From Acidobacteriota bacterium (GTDB lineage Bacteria > Acidobacteriota > Vicinamibacteria > Marinacidobacterales > SMYC01): a stretch of DNA of 14,635 bases. Position numbers and translations under genes: made by a program. Shown piece by piece: positions 1 to 6,188 of this stretch (position 1 is its first letter; each line of letters begins with the position of its first letter). Under the pieces are notes generated by a model, which was given only the letters and a program-made list of their open reading frames with translations, did no database searches and was not told the DNA's origin. Location of the stretch: the NCBI GenBank assembly GCA_029263435.1, contig JAJCXL010000437.1, positions 1-14,635 of the forward strand, read 5' to 3'.

Positions 1-111
1 GCGCCGTGGGTGAGGGAGCACAAATTCTGGCCTCCGGTCGCGAGGATCGATAACGCGTTCGGCGATCGCCACCTCGTTTGTGTCTGTCCCCCGATGGAAG
101 ACTACGCCTGA
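1..111 (+). CDS. gcvP: Glycine dehydrogenase (decarboxylating), P-protein, C-terminal end (partial)
   Basis: The first 36 codons in frame 1, ending at TGA 109-111, give a tail with WVREHKFWPPVARID followed by GDRHLVCVCPPMEDYA. This matches the conserved end of glycine-cleavage P-protein, where a KFWP...R(I/V)D...YGD..LVC.CPP(M/V)E block closes the PLP-dependent decarboxylase. The enzyme decarboxylates glycine and passes the aminomethyl group to the lipoyl H-protein in the cytoplasm, feeding one-carbon units to tetrahydrofolate. Only the extreme C-terminus is in the window, so the gene could be a full-length gcvP or a split gcvPB subunit. The frame was read directly from the sequence because the gene start lies upstream. 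The stop codon sits in the loop of a terminator hairpin. Confidence 0.88.
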   Translation, partial: APWVREHKFWPPVARIDNAFGDRHLVCVCPPMEDYA

Positions 112-122
112 GGCGTAGTTTT
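100..122 (+). terminator. Intrinsic terminator overlapping the gcvP stop codon
   Basis: An 8-bp perfect stem, ACTACGCC (101-108) and GGCGTAGT (112-119), encloses the three-base loop TGA, which is the gcvP stop codon. G100 can add a G-U pair with T120. A short T tract (119-122) follows. The arrangement is typical of a Rho-independent terminator, although the T run is short. It would end the glycine-cleavage transcript and isolate it from the phosphoesterase gene. Confidence 0.7.
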
Positions 123-125
123 GTG

Positions 126-181
126 GCTTACGTAGCGCGTTAGTCGTCTGGAAGCTTACGTAGCGCGTTGGTCGTCTGGAA
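126..181 (+). repeat. Two-copy 28-bp tandem repeat
   Basis: Copies at 126-153 and 154-181 share GCTTACGTAGCGCGTT followed by (A/G)GTCGTCTGGAA and differ at one base. Each copy holds the palindrome TACGTA. A degenerate third start (GCCTACG) follows at 182. The ten bases CTACGCCTGA after it (184-193) also occur at the end of gcvP (102-111), so this spacer may have grown by duplication of the gene end and terminator. No spacer sequence separates the copies, so it is not a CRISPR. The rest of the spacer to the next gene shows no clear promoter. Confidence 0.8.
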
Positions 182-270
182 GCCTACGCCTGACGCTTTA
201 GATCCTCCTGGCCTTCATCCCGACCCCCGACCGACACGCGGACGCCATATTGGCGTGGCACATTGATCCG

Positions 271-1089
271 ATGAGATTGCTGAGCCTCGCGTTATTGGGC
301 GTCGGATGTGTTCTCGCGGGGTGGACGTTTTTTTTCGAGCCGCGCGGACTGGACCTCCCGAGTCACACGCTGGAGCTTCCCGGGTGGCCGGCGGATCTCG
401 ATGGGCTCGAAGTCGCGCTCTTGAGCGACCTCCATGTCGGCTCGCCTTACTACGGTCTCGACAAGCTGGAGGAAGTCGTGCGGCGAGTGAACGCGGCGGA
501 GCCGGACCTCATCCTCCTCGCCGGAGACTACGTCATTCAAGGCGTGCGGGGCGGCACCTTCGTCAGCCCGGAAGACATCGCTCCGATACTGGGGCACCTC
601 GAAGCGCGTCTGGGTGTCTTCGCCGTGCTCGGCAATCACGACTGGTGGCTCGACGGCGAGCGCGTCCGACGAGCGTTCGAAGCCTCGGGGATCAGGGTTC
701 TCGAAGACGAAGCCGTACGGCTCAGCGACTTCTGGGTGGTGGGTATCGGAGACTTATGGGAGGCCGCTCACGATATCGATAAAGCACTTGCGCCGGTCGA
801 GGATGACGCGCCGGTGATTGTGTTCACGCACAACCCGGATCTGTTTCCCGACATCCCATCGCGAGTCACGCTGAGCTTGGCGGGTCATACCCATGGTGGC
901 CAAGTACGCCTTCCCTTCGTGGGAACGCTCATCGTGCCGTCGAGCTTTGGGTCACGCTTCGCCAAAGGCCACGTTGTCGAGGACGGACGTCATCTGTTCG
1001 TCACCTCGGGTCTCGGGACCAGCATCGTCCCGGCGCGTTTTCGGGTGCCCCCCGAAGTCGCGCGGCTCACGCTGCGAGCCCTGCCGTAG
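271..1089 (+). CDS. Membrane-anchored metallophosphoesterase (YkuE/YaeI-like)
   Basis: The 272-residue product has one N-terminal hydrophobic segment (about residues 2-21) and then a calcineurin-like phosphoesterase domain. All signature blocks of the dinuclear-metal fold are visible: SDLHVG (D53, H55), AGDY (D86), GNHDW (N122, H123), FTHNP (H187) and AGHTHGGQ (H206, H208). The order and the GHTHGGQ-RLP ending match the YkuE/YaeI group, some of which hydrolyse UDP-diacylglucosamine-type lipids or other phosphodiesters; the substrate here is unknown. The single anchor places the domain at the membrane. ATG 271 was chosen because it puts an Arg directly before the hydrophobic stretch; an in-frame TTG at 250 would add seven residues. 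Neither has a clear Shine-Dalgarno. A run of eight T at 328-335 lies in the gene, but the frame is intact. The nitrilase gene follows 25 nt later. Confidence 0.88.
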   Translation: MRLLSLALLGVGCVLAGWTFFFEPRGLDLPSHTLELPGWPADLDGLEVALLSDLHVGSPYYGLDKLEEVVRRVNAAEPDLILLAGDYVIQGVRGGTFVSPEDIAPILGHLEARLGVFAVLGNHDWWLDGERVRRAFEASGIRVLEDEAVRLSDFWVVGIGDLWEAAHDIDKALAPVEDDAPVIVFTHNPDLFPDIPSRVTLSLAGHTHGGQVRLPFVGTLIVPSSFGSRFAKGHVVEDGRHLFVTSGLGTSIVPARFRVPPEVARLTLRALP

Positions 1090-1114
1090 AATAGTGGCTT
1101 CGCGAGGAGAAGCC

Positions 1115-2248
1115 ATGAACCTGAACAAGCCCATCGTTGCCGCCGCGGCTCAGATCGCGCCGGTCTTCATGAACAAGAAAGCCTCCGTCGAGAAGTACGC
1201 GGAGTGCATTCATGACGCGGGTCGACAAGGGGTCGACCTCGTCGTGACGCCAGAGACCGGGATTCCGACTTACCCGTATTGGCGCAACAACTTTGGCTAC
1301 ACGACCCCCGAGAGCGCGGCGTTGTGGAAGGACACCGTCGTTTCTTTTTACGATCAATCCGTTAGGATCCCGAGCCCGGAGACCGACCTCCTCGCGAGCG
1401 CCTGCAAGAGTGCCGGAGTGGTGGCCGTCATCGGTATCAACGAGCAAGACGATCGGGACGGCTCCGCGACGTTGTACAACACCATGTTGTTCATCGATCG
1501 CGACGGCACGATCCTGGGCCGCCACCGCAAGCTCATGCCGACCCATCAGGAGCGCTTCTTCTGGGGACGCGGCGACGCTTCCGATCTCAGAGTGTTCGAT
1601 ACGCATTTCGGAAAGCTCGGCGGCCTCATCTGCTTCGAGAACCACATGACGCTGATGAAAGCCGCCATGGCAGTCAAAGGCGAGGAGATTCACGCGGCCT
1701 CGTGGCCCGGGTGGTGGAGCTACGGTGGTAAAGACAACGCGCTTAAGGACATGACCGGTGACGTCCGGCCGCTGTTTCTATCGGACCAAGACTCTGCCGT
1801 ACGTGAGTACGCGTTCGAGACGCAATCGTTCGTCGTGAGCTCCTCCTTGTATCTTCCCGAAGACGCGGTCCCCGATGACTTTCCCTACAAGAAGACGGCG
1901 GCGTGGAAATGGGCGATGGGAGGAAGCTCCATCGCGAACCCGTTCGGCGCCTATGTGAAAGAGCCTATCTTCCACCGCGAAGAGCTCGTGGTGGCGGAGC
2001 TCGACCCGAAAGATCGCATCGTGGCCAAGAACGTGTTCGACTGCATGGGGCACTACAGCCGGTGGGATGTCGTGTCGCTCGAGATCCGCGACGAAGATTT
2101 CGGCCCTCAGGGACCACCGAAGGAGAGGCCCCGACGGATCAAGCTCGAAGACGTCGAGAAGGTCGCCGCAAGGCACAACCTGCCCGCTGAGAAAGTCGAG
2201 ACGATTCTGCGCGAGCTGGACGAGCTCTCGGTTGCCGTCGAGGAATAA
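1115..2248 (+). CDS. Nitrilase-family carbon-nitrogen hydrolase
   Basis: The start is ATG 1115, preceded by GAGGAGA; the reading frame is open further upstream but that part overlaps the phosphoesterase gene. The 377-residue protein has the nitrilase superfamily triad: E47 (PETGIPTYPYW), K139 (HRKLMPTHQE) and the nucleophile C173 (GGLICFENHM). The ASWPGWW block after the cysteine, the PTHQERFFWG block and the length match branch 1 nitrilases and cyanide hydratases (about 330-380 aa) rather than amidases or beta-ureidopropionases. These cytoplasmic, often spiral-forming enzymes convert nitriles to carboxylic acids; the substrate here cannot be read from sequence. The usual Trp after the cysteine (CWE) is Phe here. 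It probably shares a transcript with the upstream phosphoesterase. Its 3' end faces the convergent membrane-protein gene across 23 bp. Confidence 0.9.
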   Translation: MNLNKPIVAAAAQIAPVFMNKKASVEKYAECIHDAGRQGVDLVVTPETGIPTYPYWRNNFGYTTPESAALWKDTVVSFYDQSVRIPSPETDLLASACKSAGVVAVIGINEQDDRDGSATLYNTMLFIDRDGTILGRHRKLMPTHQERFFWGRGDASDLRVFDTHFGKLGGLICFENHMTLMKAAMAVKGEEIHAASWPGWWSYGGKDNALKDMTGDVRPLFLSDQDSAVREYAFETQSFVVSSSLYLPEDAVPDDFPYKKTAAWKWAMGGSSIANPFGAYVKEPIFHREELVVAELDPKDRIVAKNVFDCMGHYSRWDVVSLEIRDEDFGPQGPPKERPRRIKLEDVEKVAARHNLPAEKVETILRELDELSVAVEE

Positions 2249-2271
2249 CGCGTTCGGGTAGAAAGGATGAG

Positions 2272-2784
2272 CTAGCCGGCCGGCTCGGCCGTGCTCTTCT
2301 GCTTTTTCACACCCAAGAGCTCCCGTTGATACTCGTTGACGAGGCTGTTTTGCTGGAGCAGGTAGAAGCCTTCGATCAACATCGAGACGCCGCTATACGT
2401 GAGCGCGATATAGCCCAGACCGCCGTGAACCCAGCCCGGGATCACCATCGTGTGGGCGGCGCCTCCGAGGATGAAGGTGATCATCAATAGCCCCATGCCG
2501 CCAAAGGCCCACGGCAGCACTTTCGCTTTGATGACTTTGCTTTCGGCGAGCTTTTCCTTGCCGCGGCCGTGCTCCTTTACCGCGCGCTTCAAGTTCGCGC
2601 TCATGCCCACGAAGTAGAAATAGGTCATGGTGTGGGTGAATACGGCGAGCATGGACGCGATGAGAGCGCCCATGAAGTGCCGCATGAAAGCGCCACCACC
2701 TTCCGGGATGTAGATCCCGTAAAATACGGTGTAGCCGATAGCGGCGATCGAAATGAAGTGTAAAGTGAGGAGACCTATGGTCAT
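2272..2784 (-). CDS. Four-helix membrane protein with membrane-proximal histidines
   Basis: The 170-residue product has about four hydrophobic segments (roughly residues 2-24, 35-60, 90-112 and 117-143), a basic cytoplasm-like loop at 65-88 and a charged C-tail. Histidines H9, H36, H51, H111 and H120 lie in or at the ends of the helices, and H51/H111 are in HTM contexts. I do not recognise a named family. The pattern would fit a small haem b or metal-binding membrane protein or an integral cofactor-transfer component, but that is inference. The start ATG (2784-2782) has no obvious Shine-Dalgarno and lies only 11 nt downstream of a TATAAT hexamer on the same strand. The start overlaps the start of the divergent propeller-TlpA gene. 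It converges with the nitrilase gene. Confidence 0.75.
   Translation of the reverse strand: MTIGLLTLHFISIAAIGYTVFYGIYIPEGGGAFMRHFMGALIASMLAVFTHTMTYFYFVGMSANLKRAVKEHGRGKEKLAESKVIKAKVLPWAFGGMGLLMITFILGGAAHTMVIPGWVHGGLGYIALTYSGVSMLIEGFYLLQQNSLVNEYQRELLGVKKQKSTAEPAG
2768..2784. promoter_or_regulatory. Overlapping divergent start region (Shine-Dalgarno plus two start codons)
   Basis: Plus strand: AGGAG at 2768-2772 precedes ATG 2777 (4-nt gap) and an in-frame ATG 2783 (10-nt gap). Minus strand: the ATG of the membrane-protein gene is the complement of 2782-2784. The 5' ends of the two coding regions therefore overlap by 2-8 bp, and each gene's translation-initiation region lies in the other's coding sequence. 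Confidence 0.6.
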
Positions 2785-4429
2785 GCGGCGGGCTCATTAT
2801 ATCTGGATTGCTCTCGTCTTGAAGCTGGGTGTGGTTTCCGGCGCCGCCGCGCTCGACAAGATGCGGATCGAGCTCATCGAGCCTCCCGTGTCCGAGACGG
2901 CGTCGAGCCTGACGCCTCATCTGGCGGGCTCGGCCGATGCGCTCTACTTGAGCTGGCTCGAAGTCGAAGATGAGGGGCACGCGCTCAAGGTCTCTGGTTG
3001 GGACGGCGACGCTTTCGGGCCCGCGCGCACCGTTCATGCGTCGGATCGGTTCTTCGCGAACTGGGCGGACTTCGCCTCGGTGCTTCCGCTTCCGTCCGGG
3101 CGTTTGGTCGTCCACTGGCTCGAAAAAGCGGCCGACGGCACGTATGAGTACGACGTCTGGGTGTCGACTTCCGACGACCAGGGTCGAACGTGGAGTGAGC
3201 CGATACGCCCTCACACGGACGGAACGCTTAGCGAGCACGGATTCGTCTCGATGGTCGCCCGAGGCGATAACGGCTTCGCCGCGGTGTGGCTCGACGGACG
3301 GGAGTTCGTGGACCCGGACACGCCGAGACAGATGACCTTGCGGTTCTCGGAGCACGATGGCGCCGGTTTCGCGCCGGAGACGCTCCTCGACGGAAGAGTT
3401 TGTGAATGTTGCCAGACCGCGATGGCGTCCACTGATGATGGTCTCGTGGTCTTGTACCGCGATCGTTCTCCGGAGGAAATCCGGGACATCGGCGTCGTGC
3501 GCCTCGTCGACAAAAAGTGGACGGCGCCCGAGCCGCTGCACGAAGACGGGTGGCATCTGACCGGCTGTCCCGTGAATGGCCCGCAGGTAGCCTCCAACGG
3601 CAACCGACTCGCGGCGGTGTGGTTTACCGGCGCGGGCGACGAGGCGCGGGTACAAGTCGTCTTCTCTGAAGATGGCGGCGCGAGCTTCGGGGCTCCCGTG
3701 AGAATCGACGATGGTCAGCCGGTCGGTCGCGTGGACGTGATTTGGGGGAGCCATGGTGATGCTCTCGTGTCGTGGACCGAGCAGCTCGACGGTAGGGAAG
3801 GCCACGTCGTCCTCAAGCGTGTCGCTCCCGACGGTGGTGTTGGTCCCGGGTTGTCGGTGGCGCGCACGGGCTCGTCGCGTGCGAGTGGTTTTCCGCGCAT
3901 GGCAAGTGTGGCGTCGAAGGGGCAGACCTTCGTGGCGTGGACCGAGTCTTACGATCGCAAAGGACCGTCTCGAGTGCGGGTCGGCAGGTTGGTGGATGAC
4001 GTCGAGCTCACGGACGAGCCGTCGATCCCGTTCACCGCGGACGCTCTCGATGGCTCTTCTTACGCGCTCTCGGATCTCTCGGGCCGGGTCGTCGTGCTCA
4101 ATTTTTGGGGCATCTGGTGCACGAGCTGCCGTGACGAGATCCCAAAGCTGGTGGTGCTCGACGAGCGTTTTCGGGATCGCGGTCTGACGCTTCTCGGAGC
4201 GGACTATGGCGACGACTTGAAAGATTTGCCCGGCTTCGTTCGCGCTCAGAAGATGACGTATCCGATCCTGGTCGAGGACGCGCTCGCGGATGACTATCAG
4301 GTGACGGTGTTTCCCACCACCATCGTCATCGATCGTTCGGGCCGCCTCCGTTATCGCTCCGAAGGCTATACGGAAAAAAGCTTCGCCGCGTTGACGCGGG
4401 TCATCGAAAGGCTCCTCGAGGAGAGCTGA
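2777..4429 (+). CDS. Exported sialidase-like beta-propeller fused to a TlpA-type thioredoxin domain
   Basis: The 550-residue protein starts at ATG 2777 behind AGGAG and has a signal peptide (MRR, hydrophobic stretch, cleavage near GAAALDK). Residues about 30-410 form a propeller of the BNR/sialidase type: Asp-box-like turns SDDQGRTW and SEDGGASF are visible, with SWLE/HWLE/AWTE strand repeats. A cysteine cluster CECC (C209, C211, C212) and a lone GCPVNGP (C264) lie within it. Residues about 415-550 form a thioredoxin fold with NFWGIWCTSC (C448, C451) and the cis-Pro block VFPTTIVID, as in TlpA/ResA proteins that reduce disulfides or deliver metals in the periplasm. True sialidase activity is doubtful because I could not find the arginine triad. 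A DsbA-like gene follows after 16 nt, suggesting a shared periplasmic redox task. Confidence 0.85.
   Translation: MVMRRAHYIWIALVLKLGVVSGAAALDKMRIELIEPPVSETASSLTPHLAGSADALYLSWLEVEDEGHALKVSGWDGDAFGPARTVHASDRFFANWADFASVLPLPSGRLVVHWLEKAADGTYEYDVWVSTSDDQGRTWSEPIRPHTDGTLSEHGFVSMVARGDNGFAAVWLDGREFVDPDTPRQMTLRFSEHDGAGFAPETLLDGRVCECCQTAMASTDDGLVVLYRDRSPEEIRDIGVVRLVDKKWTAPEPLHEDGWHLTGCPVNGPQVASNGNRLAAVWFTGAGDEARVQVVFSEDGGASFGAPVRIDDGQPVGRVDVIWGSHGDALVSWTEQLDGREGHVVLKRVAPDGGVGPGLSVARTGSSRASGFPRMASVASKGQTFVAWTESYDRKGPSRVRVGRLVDDVELTDEPSIPFTADALDGSSYALSDLSGRVVVLNFWGIWCTSCRDEIPKLVVLDERFRDRGLTLLGADYGDDLKDLPGFVRAQKMTYPILVEDALADDYQVTVFPTTIVIDRSGRLRYRSEGYTEKSFAALTRVIERLLEES
2796..2801 (-). promoter_or_regulatory. 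Candidate -10 box (TATAAT) for the minus-strand membrane protein
   Basis: On the minus strand a perfect TATAAT lies 11 nt before the ATG of the membrane-protein gene. The best -35-like hexamer at 16 nt is TTCAAG, which is poor. If used, the mRNA would be almost leaderless, which agrees with the missing Shine-Dalgarno. The site sits inside the signal-peptide codons of the divergent gene. Confidence 0.3.
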
Positions 4430-4445
4430 GCTCAGGTCGCATCTA

Positions 4446-5282
4446 ATGGCCGGAAAAAAGAAACGAAAAGGCGGGGGTAAGCCTCACCAGGCCGGATCCG
4501 CCCGCAAGGCGGGGGGGCCGCAGCCGTCGGCGAGCGAGAGCCGGTCCATCAACAAGCTCGGTCTCATCGTGTCCGTGGTCGTGATGGCGATGTTGATTGG
4601 AGCGGTCCTCGTTCTCGGACCCGGCGAGCCACCCTCGTCCGGGGACGAAGAGCTCGAGGGAACGTTCTCGTCGGAAACACTCGAGGAATCGCTCGTCGCC
4701 GAGCTCGAGAAATGGCAGCAAGAGATTCCACGGAGGATCCCCGTCTCGACCCCGCGCGATTTCATTCGCGGATCGGAAGATGCTCCGGTGCAGATCATCG
4801 AGTTCAGCGACTTCCAATGTCCCTATTGCCGCACCGCGACGAAGTCGCTCGTGCGCGTGCTCGACCGCTATCCGAACGAGGTTCAGCTCGTTTACAAGAA
4901 CCTTCCGCTGGATAACTCGTGCAACGAGGCGATGCGCAATCCGCTCCATGCGGACGCTTGCCGCGCGGCGGTGATGGCACGGTGCGCGGGCGCATCGTCA
5001 CCCGCGAACTTCTGGCGGTTTCACGATCAAGTCTTTGCGTCGAACAGCTTGAGTCCGGGAGCGCTGACATCGATCGCGGACGCATTGGGCATTCGTGACC
5101 GCGCCTTCGCTGCATGCTTATCGAGCGGCGACGCGTTGCGCGAGGTCCAAGAGGACATCCAACACGCGCTCGAGCTCGGGCTGAACTCCACCCCGTCGAT
5201 CTTCGTCAACGGTCGCAAGGCGCCGTCGTACGAGTTCGAAGTCTTGAGCAAGATCATCGACCACATCGTTTCGTCCGACTGA
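4446..5282 (+). CDS. Membrane-anchored DsbA-like thiol-disulfide protein
   Basis: The 278-residue protein begins with a long basic cytoplasmic leader (about residues 1-36, rich in Lys, Gly and Ser), one transmembrane helix (about 37-58), an acidic linker, and then a thioredoxin_4/DsbA-type domain. The active site is FSDFQCPYC (C125, C128), and the cis-Pro block NSTPSIFVNG (P250) follows the helical insertion. Additional cysteines at SCNEAM, DACRAA and ARCAG in the insertion are common in this subfamily. It should act in the periplasm as a disulfide oxidant, isomerase or reductant; the direction cannot be told. It starts 16 nt after the propeller-TlpA gene, so the two are probably co-transcribed. 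The Shine-Dalgarno is weak (AGG at 4435). Confidence 0.88.
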   Translation: MAGKKKRKGGGKPHQAGSARKAGGPQPSASESRSINKLGLIVSVVVMAMLIGAVLVLGPGEPPSSGDEELEGTFSSETLEESLVAELEKWQQEIPRRIPVSTPRDFIRGSEDAPVQIIEFSDFQCPYCRTATKSLVRVLDRYPNEVQLVYKNLPLDNSCNEAMRNPLHADACRAAVMARCAGASSPANFWRFHDQVFASNSLSPGALTSIADALGIRDRAFAACLSSGDALREVQEDIQHALELGLNSTPSIFVNGRKAPSYEFEVLSKIIDHIVSSD

Positions 5283-5292
5283 AAGGTACCCG

Positions 5293-6102
5293 ATGAAAAA
5301 GATCCCCTGTCTGTTTCTCGTAGTCGCGGCTCTCGCCTCGACATTGACCGCCGGAGCTCAATCCGTCGATACCGTCTTTATCGATGAGCTGACCTGGACG
5401 GAAGTCCGCGATGCTTTGGCGGCGGGGAAGACCACCGCCATCGTCGCTACCGCTGGCACCGAGCAAAACGGCCCTCACATGGTGCTCGGTAAGCACAAGT
5501 TCATCATTCGCCACGCATCTGACAAGATTGCTCGCGAGCTGGGTAACGCTTTGGTCGCTCCGGTGATCACTCATGTTCCCGAGGGTGGACTCGATCCTCC
5601 GACGGGGCACATGCGCTATGCCGGGGCCATTACGCTTCCGAATGTCTACTTCATGAAAGTGGTCGAATACACCGCCCGTAGTCTCAAAGTCCACGGCTTC
5701 ACCGACATCGTTTTCATCGGCGATAGCGGCGGGAATCAGCGAGGCATGGAAGAGGTCGCAGCGGCACTCAACGACGAATGGCGCGGCGGCGTGACCCAGG
5801 TGCACTTCGTCCCCGAGTACTACTCCGCGAACGGGTTTCGCGAGTGGCTCGAGTCACAAGGCGAGAAGAGCGAAGCCATCGGCCGCCATGCCGGCATCAC
5901 CGATACGTCGCAGCTCATGGCCGTGGCTCCAGAGCACATCCGGATGGATGCTCGCGCGCCGTCCGGCGGCTTCGAAGGCAGCGGCGTCAGCGGCGATCCC
6001 TCCCGGGCGAGCGTTGCTTACGGCAAGAAGGGGATCGAGCTCAAAGTCGAGACCGCGGTTCGTGAGATCCGAAAGCGGATCGCGGCGCGAGCCGAAAAAT
6101 AG
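5293..6102 (+). CDS. Exported creatininase-family protein with atypical metal site
   Basis: The 269-residue protein starts at ATG 5293, six bases after AAAGG. It has a signal peptide ending near AGAQS, then a creatininase fold. Recognisable blocks are TEQNGPHMVLGKH (57-68 region), PPTGHM, GDSGGNQ (143-149) and RHAGITDTS (H199). In classical creatininase and FAPy hydrolases the first block is ExHGxH...D, and the later ones are GH(G/Y)(G/E)N and HAGExETS. Here H is N59, D is H68 and the glycine-flanked H is S145, so the metal site differs or is rebuilt from other residues. From memory, similar EQNGPHM...GKH proteins with signal peptides exist in other soil bacteria, so it may be a distinct periplasmic subfamily. 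Substrate unknown. It follows the DsbA-like gene after 10 nt. Confidence 0.85.
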   Translation: MKKIPCLFLVVAALASTLTAGAQSVDTVFIDELTWTEVRDALAAGKTTAIVATAGTEQNGPHMVLGKHKFIIRHASDKIARELGNALVAPVITHVPEGGLDPPTGHMRYAGAITLPNVYFMKVVEYTARSLKVHGFTDIVFIGDSGGNQRGMEEVAAALNDEWRGGVTQVHFVPEYYSANGFREWLESQGEKSEAIGRHAGITDTSQLMAVAPEHIRMDARAPSGGFEGSGVSGDPSRASVAYGKKGIELKVETAVREIRKRIAARAEK

Positions 6103-6188
6103 CCTTCGACGATCTGTTCGCCGCGATCCGCAAGCGGTGTCCATCGGACGCGTGGACTCAAGGGGTCGGTCTATCTCGCCGCGGGGCG

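Noticed and set aside
126..193. Repeat block considered as a CRISPR array
   Set aside because: The copies are directly abutting with no spacers, and no cas gene is nearby.
328..335. Run of eight T in the phosphoesterase gene (and seven T at 9138-9144 in the aminotransferase) as a frameshift site
   Set aside because: Both reading frames continue intact with all downstream motifs, so no frameshift is needed; slippage is possible but not shown.
2274..2285. Perfect palindrome AGCCGGCCGGCT between the convergent nitrilase and membrane-protein genes, as a bidirectional terminator
   Set aside because: It has no loop and no T tract on either side, and it encodes the last residues and stop of the membrane protein.
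2393..3805. Long minus-strand open frame (470 codons) opposite the propeller-TlpA gene
   Set aside because: It is Arg/His-rich with no recognisable domain, overlaps two well-supported genes and is the usual antisense shadow in GC-rich coding sequence.
2777..4100. Propeller domain as a true sialidase
   Set aside because: Asp-box turns are present, but I could not find the catalytic arginine triad or a clear RIP motif, and the fused thioredoxin domain suggests another role.
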